Shown: positions 57,035 through 64,000 of the stretch, piece by piece | How the letters are laid out: every line of letters starts with the position of its first letter | How positions within the stretch are numbered: the first letter of the stretch is position 1 | DNA from: Kingdonia uniflora | Lineage: Eukaryota > Streptophyta > Magnoliopsida > Ranunculales > Circaeasteraceae | Direction of reading: 5' to 3' | Assembly: GCA_014058105.1 (NCBI GenBank) | Contig: JACGCM010000669.1 | Location: 2,170,001-2,234,000 of the forward strand | DNA length: 64,000 nucleotides | Program-made: the position numbers and the translations under genes | Notes under the pieces: generated by a model | Told to the model about the DNA's origin: nothing | The model's input: only the letters and a program-made list of their open reading frames with translations | The model's database searches: none

Positions 57035-57578
57035 TTAAAGGGCTCGCCCTTTTATGATGTCAAAGCTCATCTCACTCGGATCAGTTGCCTGTAATTCGAC
57101 TTGAATCCTGTCCAACTCTCTATTGAATCTATCCTTGGAGCTTGCATACAGTATCTTACTCCTCACCCTTGAATTTTTAGGAGATCTGCATTCGAAAACA
57201 TATGTCCGTCACAATGTAGTAGTTATACCTATGTATTTCATTGCCGTTAAAATACGAGATGCAACATATGGACATGCCCAGTGAAGTGATTTTAGAATCA
57301 AATTATTGCTTACCATGCAATGAAGAAAATCTTGCTTTTCTGGCAGTTCTCCTCAGTGTGAAATCAAGATCAAAGACAGCATAACGGCATTCATTGGGAG
57401 GTAAGCATGCAGAGAAATCCTCATAACTTTCATCTGGTTCTCCCAACATTTCCACCATCACCTGCTGTATCTTTTCCTCAATCCTGAGCATAATGAACCG
57501 GTAGTTCCTCTTCGCCTTTAGTTCCCAAAACTTCAGCTTACATTCGTCATTCACTGCCATCCCGGACGCATAATTCGC
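57035..57578 (-). pseudogene. Actin-depolymerizing factor (ADF/cofilin) pseudogene, intron retained
   Basis: ADF severs and depolymerises actin filaments. Exon 2 (57578-57314) reads ASGMAVNDECKLKFWELKAK, NYRFIMLRIEEKIQQVMVEM and LPPNECRYAVFDLDF. After DLDF one base is missing compared with the family, shifting the frame; the shifted frame would encode the usual EENCQKSKIFFIA block. Exon 3 (57185-57035) has [31 protein letters not shown] and a stop at the usual place. The intron between them (57313-57186) has GT-AG ends, but joining produces TGA where Trp is expected. The Met-only exon 1 typical of plant ADF genes was not found. It is therefore a duplicated genomic copy, not a processed one. 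Confidence 0.85.
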
Positions 57579-57639
57579 CTTTATGCACAACAAGGTTTAC
57601 AGAGAGAATTATTGTTCATAAATCATAAGTCTTACTATC

Positions 57640-58382
57640 AGGAAAACACGATGCAATTGCAGAAAATACAATCTTAATAATTGTAGTTATTCTCTCTTCT
57701 TGGTTGTTCCTGCCTCATTTTTGTGAAATAGATGATGGCCTTGAACCAACTGCATTGAATGACTATGTTAACTTGATAACATCCATGTTCTGTACCTATT
57801 TGTATGGCTTGATAGTTAATGTGATGCACATTGTTCCAAAGCCAATACCTAATAAAAGCATCTTTGAATCACTTCATGCTATTGCAGACAAACACTTGGT
57901 AGTTTCAGTCCCACTCCATAAAAGCACCCTAAACAACTGCTCAATTTTGTTTATAACTGATTTAGGGAAGTCAAAACAGCCAGCCCAAAACATTGAGTAG
58001 GAACTAAGAACACTTTTGATTAATTCTAATCTTCCCCCATAAGAAAGCAGCTTACTTTTTCAGTTTGTTTTCTTCAGAATTTTCTCAACCAAAGGCCTAT
58101 ATTCCTTTTTACTGAGTTTACCAGCTAGTAAAGGAAGGCCCAGGTACCTTACATGCAAACTCTCCCTTTTAAAGCCAAGTATATCACTTATAGAATATAT
58201 ATCTACTTGATCAGTAGACCCTGATAAGAACACTGAACTTTTGAAAACATTAATTCTTAATCTAGAGATAGAAGTAAATGAGTTTAGAATGCCAAAAACT
58301 TTTGTAGCTGAGCCTGAATTAGCTTTCAAGCAGATAATAAGGTCATTTGCAAACATTAGATGTGTAATATTAACTTTTTAGC
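57640..58382 (-). pseudogene. LINE reverse transcriptase fragment
   Basis: The open piece 58356-58060 reads HLMFANDLIICLKANSGSA, LRINVFKSSVFLSG and LHVRYLGLPLLAGKLSKKEY, the region from the RT active site (FANDL for FADDL) to the thumb. A degraded continuation such as LFRVLLWSGTET extends towards 57700. It differs from the intron LINE, so it is a separate family. Confidence 0.75.
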
Positions 58383-58407
58383 AATTGGGGATCATGGAAA
58401 CATCTTC

Positions 58408-58469
58408 ACCCAGTTACAATAGTTCTCGCTCTTTTGTGCAAAAGATTAGGGATCTGCCAAGAGATCTTC
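58408..58469 (+). repeat. 62-bp direct repeat, copy 2
   Basis: Partner of 56389-56450. It lies in a small plus-strand reading starting at 58395 (METSSPSYNSSRSFVQKIRD) that ends in low complexity. No family recognised. Confidence 0.9.
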
Positions 58470-58479
58470 CAGAAATTAA

Positions 58480-59440
58480 TGTCAAGAGAGACGCCTCTCA
58501 GGCAAGATCTATTCCCACTTTTCTTTCTTTTTTACTATTCTTTCTTTACTATTTCAGTTATTTATTACAACTAGCAATTAGTTATAGCAGTTATTTTAGT
58601 TATTTCTAAAATAAAGTTAAGTAAGCCATACAGTTTTGATAAAAGTAAATCAAATGCAACTGTAAGTCTAATGAAGAAGAGCTTAAAAATGTCGTAATAA
58701 CTAATAAGCTGATACGCCGAAAAAGTAAACATATACCTAATATGTTTGATCGATAAATGTTATAATATCATGATTTATGAGCTAACAACCATTTTCCAGT
58801 TTTCAACTTTTAATACAAGCATCAACAATGTATATAGCTATAATCAGTTATCTCTTATTCTGTTGAGTGCAAACGACAGCTTCATTACATGGTTCAAGGA
58901 CGATAAATCAATTTACATCCATAAAATAATAATAGCACACTAATATTATTAGCTTAAAACTAACCACACTCTGGGGCAGATTGAACGTTTAACACCGACC
59001 TATCCTCTTCCTTCTGCATCATATTAACTTCCTTTTTCTGCTTCAATCTTAGGTAGTTGGGTTTTTATGAAGTTTGTGAATTCTTCTATAATCGTCTAAC
59101 TGTCAGGTCCTCTAATATTTATTCTCTTGATGCATTATGTTTACTAATTTTTTATTTATTTTGTAAGCATTAATGTATTCTGCTTTCACAATCCTACTGA
59201 ATCCGTGCATTTTGTTTACTGTTCTCACATCCTTCACATGCACTGAATCCATGCTTTTATATGAATGTATTTCAAATACATGGCTGAGCATTTACTGTTA
59301 CTGCTTGATTTTAGTAAAAAAAATTGTAATACATATGTGGCTGAATGATTTAGCCCTGCTTGAATATTAGCTACTTTTTTGTTTCATTATTACTTTAAGC
59401 TTCTTTGATCACCTATGTCATTGTAATTAGGTTTCATTGC
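58480..59440. other. Non-genic spacer
   Basis: AT-rich. Short plus-strand ORFs are hydrophobic by composition and have no recognisable motif. Confidence 0.4.
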
Positions 59441-59458
59441 TAACTTCATGATGAATTC

Positions 59459-60050
59459 GCCGAACAATAATAACAACAACGAAAATAATACTCTTCCTGT
59501 TCCTCAAGTAAGTAAAGCTTTATATTCTTGCATTTAGAATTTATACATGAGTTCATAATTAAGTAATACATGAATTTGCTATTGCTACCTAAATATTAAC
59601 TATTGTAAACATTTTTGAGATTGGCTTTTCATATTAACTACTATATGCATTTCATATTAACTACTATAAACATTTTTTGATAAGTACCGCAACCTCTTTT
59701 GGTTTAAATTGTACTTAGGTTCTAATTACACCCATGATGAACACGCTGCCTTCGCATAAAAACAACGACAAATATAACAGAAATGGTCTTGAAGCTCACG
59801 TTCAATCTAATCATCTAAATGATGGAGTTTAGTCCAGTGTTGAAGCTATTAAGTATCTTCATAGTTACATATTTAAGGGGCTTGGAAAGACTCAGCTTTA
59901 TGATGATGACAAATGTAATAGAAAGGGTCTTGAAGCTCATGTTCAACCTAATAATCTAAATGATGGAGTTTATTCAGGTGTTGAAGATATTAAGTATCTT
60001 CATTGTTACATATTTAAGGGGCATGAAAAGATTTAGCTTTGTGATGAAAC
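59459..60050 (+). pseudogene. Possible Helitron Rep/helicase-like fragment
   Basis: Two exon-like pieces: an Asn-rich start at about 59448 (MMNSPNNNNNNNENNTLPVP, followed by GTAAGTAA), then from about 59730 a reading with SVEAIKYLHSYIFKGLGKTQ and, in a second copy, GVEDIKYLHCYIFKGHEKI. The KYLxxYIxKGHxK block resembles the N-terminal Helitron_like_N region. An internal stop follows NDGV in the first copy. Proximity to a Helitron 3' end supports the call, but the match is short. Confidence 0.4.
59767..60048. repeat. 141-bp tandem duplication
   Basis: GACAAATATAACAGAAATGG (59767) and GACAAATGTAATAGAAAGGG (59908) begin two copies, in frame since 141 is divisible by three. Confidence 0.9.
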
Positions 60051-60398
60051 TGTGATTAGATGTAAATTGTGATGCAGTTAATTATGCATATTAGAGTGGA
60101 TTTTTTCTTAGCTTAGTTTGAAGTAACGTCTTTGTTTGTGGACATCTTATTATATTTATCAATTTGTATGGTGATGAAAAATATCGTGCAAGTTTAATTA
60201 TTTTATTGTAATGTTGAATGTTTGCCTTCCTAATTTTGTAATTAGTGTTGTTATGAATTAAAGAACTTACTTGGTTTAATTATTTTCGTATGATTATCTG
60301 GACACTTTTTTGGATTATTATGTCCGTATGGGTTTTTTAGCGCCGAATGCGCGTTAATGAATAATTATGTAACGCCGAAGGCACGTCGACGTAATCGT

Positions 60399-60423
60399 CG
60401 TGGCGAGCCACGGGTAGTACTAG
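60399..60423 (+). mobile_element. Helitron 3' terminus
   Basis: The hairpin CGTGGCGAGCCACG (60399-60412) is followed after GGTAGTA by CTAG at 60420-60423 and then T. A GC-rich hairpin about 10 bases before a CTRR end, next to a host T, is the plant Helitron signature. The 5' TC end was not located. Confidence 0.65.
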
Positions 60424-60830
60424 TATACTTACAACATATAAAAGCCCCAGGTATTAGATTCAGTCAATCGACTTGAATCATACCTAGGGGTAAGCTTGAT
60501 CCTCGAGCCACCCATATACTTACAACATACAAAAAACTCAAGTATTGGATCCAGTCAGCCAACTTGAATCATACCCTGGGACGAGCTCAATCCTCGAGCC
60601 ACATGCATACTTACAGCATACAGAACCCCAACTATTGGATTCTGTCAGACGACTTGAATCATACTTGGGGGCGAGCTCGATCCTCAAGCCACATATATAC
60701 GTGCGGGCTCGATCTTTAAGCCATATATATATGTGCAACATACCAAAACCCCAAGTATGGGATTCAGTCAGTCGACTTGAATTATAACTAGGAGCGAGCT
60801 CTTTCCCCGCACCATTCATAAACGTACCTA
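60424..60830. repeat. 91-bp tandem repeats (about four copies)
   Basis: ACTTACARCATA starts at 60427, 60518 and 60609. A fourth, altered unit has an internal duplication of CTCGATCYTYAAGCC. Units contain TGAATCATAC and GAGCTCGATCCTC. By position it corresponds to the 3' tandem array of a Tat-type gypsy element. Confidence 0.85.
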
Positions 60831-60999
60831 ACACAAACCTCAGGGATCAAATTCATCACTCATAGATAGGCTTGCTTATTTTCAAACACCAATAAGGCAT
60901 AGAAGAAGAACATCACTATTTCACAAATGCAACTTCAACATCAACTACATTCTACATAATAAACCATATTACAAAGTACAAATATCCAACCAAAACCAA

Positions 61000-63140
61000 T
61001 AGAGTTTACTACCAATTAAAAATATCACCTTTTCACAAATTCCCAGCCCTGTGATCGGCAACATAAGCCGTGGCACTATCGACTACCAAATTATTAACGG
61101 ATGGGCTACCAGTCACAGCTTACGGGGAACGGTTTTTAGGAACCTCCGTGATGTGCTCTTCCCGAATGACTACATCGCCCACACATTGACCTTTCTCAGG
61201 CTCTCCTCCCTCGACGTTATCATCCTCCTCGTCCTCAATTTCATAGTATCGCAGGGTCTTCGTGTTTAATGCCAAGCTTATCAAGATGAATGGCATATCG
61301 ATCAGCGTCCGCATGTCTCTCCTACATAGCTTTTTGAAAATTGATATTATTTCTCATTAAACGCGCATCATACTCAACCACTTCCACAACATGATCAACC
61401 TTCAAATTCTCAGTCACTCGATCATAGGTTGCCTTTAAATAAGCTATAGCAATGTCAACTACTGTTTGGGTTACTTGTTTTGAGATCACCTGAGCTTCCT
61501 TGGGCTCAACAACCTTTTGCGCAAGTGTTACCACTCTCGAAGGGTCGAGCTACTAACGATGAAGCTTTCGACCAACAACTAGAAACTTTTCCATACCCTA
61601 CACAAACTAAAGGCCAACACTCATGATCTACATATAGTCACTCACATACTTCACAGCTCAAAGAAATCACACCCAAAATATAATAAAACCTATTCCCTCC
61701 TGAATACACAACTCGGCTTATTTTAAAAGCGATACAGGATCCTTTTATACCATCGCATCCAATCAATAATCGAATACTCCTTACAGAGAACTTAACGCCT
61801 CAACTTCAGGATCCTCATCCACAAACCCAATACGCAGCTTTTGCTCATCCCTCTTCCTCTTATGAGACAGTAATGGATACCCCAACCCAACATGCATCGT
61901 AAACATATCGAAATTCTTACCAAGATTCCTCATGACCTCGGTAGGCCCCATAGCCGCTCTGCCACTAGTTGATTTGGTTTTGTTTCTTGGTTGAGATCGA
62001 AACAAACTGGGAACCTTGTCCAGCTGATCGACATCGATGGCTGCAAAAATTCGAGATTTATAGCCCATCTCTTTCCTCTTCTCGCTCAATCTTTCCTTGT
62101 AGGTGCGACCCCCTTCGGCTTGGTGTCCTTATTGCTAACTCTAACGATAGGCAGCTCGAACGAGGAAAATATTTTGTCCACCTTTTCGTCATCTTCCTGT
62201 AACACTGTGTCAAGATATCTTGGTTACAGTGGTATATCCAATGCTCATGGCCCTGCATAACAAAATAACGGGAAGTTAGTCGACGTAAACATTAAACTAC
62301 ATAACATAAAGATCTAATGCATACAAGCCTACCATTTTTATTTACGCGATTATTTAAAGCTAACACAGGTTCTCGAAGCCTTTGTTCCCAACCACCGTCG
62401 ACCAATACTAGGGTCTCGTTCCAGTATCGACCATTGGTACTCATGTCATAAAAGCACTGCCGACTACTATTACTTTTTACATGGTATGTAACTGTCTTCG
62501 GGTTACAAACCATCTCACAGTAAGCAACAATATCGAACGACATAACAATCGTCTGCGTAGCTCATGCTAAATCCATATTTAACGCCTCAATTACCTACAT
62601 CATTTCAGAAAAATTGCCGTTTAGACGGCAAGGTGCTACATCAAAGAAGTTCAGCACTTCCTTCGACATATTATTAAATGGGATCATCATCCCAAGTCTA
62701 AACTGGCCGAGAAAAACTAGCACACCAGCGTCGATGTGATCACGCAGATCCCCGTCATAAAGAGTAATAGTAACTCGTGAGCTTACAAAATACTTTTCTT
62801 GATACAGCCTCAGTTTTTCTCATGAAAGGTTTTTACAGGCACTTCCTTTCCATCGTCTATATCATCCTCTCCCTCCTCGTTTATATTGCCACCATGCCCT
62901 CCTCCTCGGTCGTCATCCTCTATCACTTTACTTTCCTCTATCTCGTCTTCTCGAGGTCTCGATGGTCGTGAACTACCCTCCCCATGCACTCTCGCGAGAA
63001 GGGCCGCATCAACAATATCATCCACAAACATATCTTCATCACTACCAAATGGGTCGCACGACCAGATGATGACAACCCACTCATATTTAAATTGTTAATG
63101 TCAAAATCTAGCAACCTATTAACAGGCTTTCGGGTGCGCA
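61000..63140 (-). pseudogene. Antisense accessory ORF of a Tat-like gypsy element (second copy)
   Basis: Minus-strand blocks: an N-terminal part around 63141-62938, an acidic stretch (63031-62810; FVDDIVDAALLARVHGEGSS, then Glu/Asp-rich), GRYWNETLVLVDGGWEQRLR (62543-62292), a basic block (62089-61781; GPTEVMRNLGKNFDMFTMHV, KRKRDEQKLRIGF), a helical piece (61534-61322) and an acidic end (61314-61120). Stops and frameshifts separate them. No catalytic motif seen. The C-terminal end faces the 91-bp array, mirroring the layout at 8.1-9.9 kb. Confidence 0.45.
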
Positions 63141-63199
63141 TTTAACTATTAAATAGAATGAAAGGCCCATCAAGTCGATCTTGACTACAAGATATCTAT

Positions 63200-64000
63200 G
63201 GTCGGTCTATTTACATGTATGATCGTCACACCCAGACAACTCAGGTATTAGGTTTGCCACTTTGGTCTTTTTCAAGTTACAGTAAGACGATGAAATCGTT
63301 TATTCAATGCTCTCTGCAAAAAAAAAAAACCATAGCTCGATACCATCCACCACAAAACAATCACATAATTCAGAATCAAGTGATTGCACCACATTTCTAA
63401 AGCCCTAATAAGATGTAAGATTCCATAAGTTCCCTTGTCATAGTTACAAGGTCTACCATTAATGGTAGACCGAAGAATAAACTAAAAATTCCTCCAACAC
63501 ATTAGTAAGGACCGCCGTTAATGGTGGAATGAACCCAAAATAGAGCGGGATAAAGAAATACTTACCGGTATCAGTTTGAGGCTATTGCAACGATGTCTGG
63601 AAAGATTGAAATCTCCTCTCCCTCAAAAATAGCAGTGCAACGCTTGTTGGAAGTTGTAGGTGATATTGGGCCAAGGAAGCTTCGTATATTTTTAGATGAA
63701 GAGTTGGGCACAACACAATCATGATAGACAAACTCTTCATCTAGTTATTAATTTTTATCACAGCCCCACTAATACACCTCTCTCTCTAGTTATTAATTTT
63801 AAAATATCTCCCCTTGACATTTTTTCCCGCCTTCGTTTTGTTTTCTTTGATTTCTCTATTCTCTTAATTCTTTTATTATTTTTTCCTACATCTACCAATC
63901 TATCTACCTTACATTTTAACTTTTCTACAAGGTCCCTTCCAATCAAACTCTCCTCCCCAATTCCAATACCAAACAATTATTAAAATATCCTAGAGAATCT
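63200..64000. other. Window end: probable LTR or flank of the gypsy element, unresolved
   Basis: Contains a 20-bp perfect palindrome at 63451-63470 and pyrimidine-rich sequence after 63750. The overlapping ORFs at 63696-63983 are shadows of this composition. No LTR ends could be proven. Confidence 0.35.
63451..63470. repeat. Perfect 20-bp palindrome
   Basis: GTCTACCATT followed by its exact inverse AATGGTAGAC. A related CCGCCGTTAATGGTGG lies about 60 bases to the right. Confidence 0.95.

Overview
This is a nuclear plant sequence, most likely from a eudicot. It is AT-rich with long GT-AG introns and dense LTR-retrotransposon, LINE, hAT and Helitron remnants. The one intact cellular gene encodes the plastid acetyl-CoA carboxylase alpha-carboxyltransferase in its plant-specific long form. 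There is no operon structure and no sign of a bacterial, organellar or phage origin. The species cannot be named from sequence alone. No rRNA gene, intact tRNA gene or CRISPR array was seen.

Layout. (1) 1-10 kb is a mosaic of Ty3/gypsy (Tat-like) 3' ends: decayed minus-strand accessory ORFs, two plus-strand LTRs (ending 6736 and 8092), a coiled-coil plus-strand ORF (8110-9198), a 161-bp tandem array, and at the far left a promoter-like module with five 21-bp repeats before a TATA box. (2) 10.0-16.5 kb is a nearly complete but broken minus-strand Tat-type gypsy element (LTR, PBS, gag, protease, RT, RNase H, extra RNase H, integrase). (3) 16.5-18.75 kb is a minus-strand hAT transposase remnant, cut on its left by the gypsy LTR and lying on its right within an older copia-type gag fragment (18.75-19.8 kb). 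(4) 20.4-23.4 kb has a 414-bp hAT-like MITE, an array of short palindromes, a GC-rich repeat with a 35-base C run, and unassigned DNA.

(5) 23.9-36.3 kb is the CAC3/accA gene on the plus strand: ten coding exons with an open frame of 778 codons and GT-AG junctions throughout. Intron 6 is about 7.2 kb because it holds an antisense LINE (about 29.0-33.4 kb) and a copia LTR fragment. (6) 36.3-45.7 kb is mostly non-genic, with an FBW2-like F-box pseudogene, a 108-bp tandem duplication, a gypsy RT fragment, a 135-bp triple repeat and an unidentified C-terminal coding fragment. (7) 45.76-52.82 kb is a complete Ty1/copia element on the minus strand with a 5-bp target duplication (CATAT). (8) 52.8-60.4 kb has an intron-containing actin-depolymerizing-factor pseudogene, a LINE RT fragment, a Helitron Rep-like fragment and a Helitron 3' end. 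(9) 60.4-64 kb carries another Tat-type 3' region: a 91-bp tandem array followed by a minus-strand accessory ORF.

Only CAC3 looks functional. Its product should work in the plastid with the plastid-encoded beta-CT (accD), biotin carboxylase and BCCP to make malonyl-CoA. Everything else reads as decaying or nested mobile DNA, and the gypsy pieces at both ends and at 39 kb probably belong to related families.
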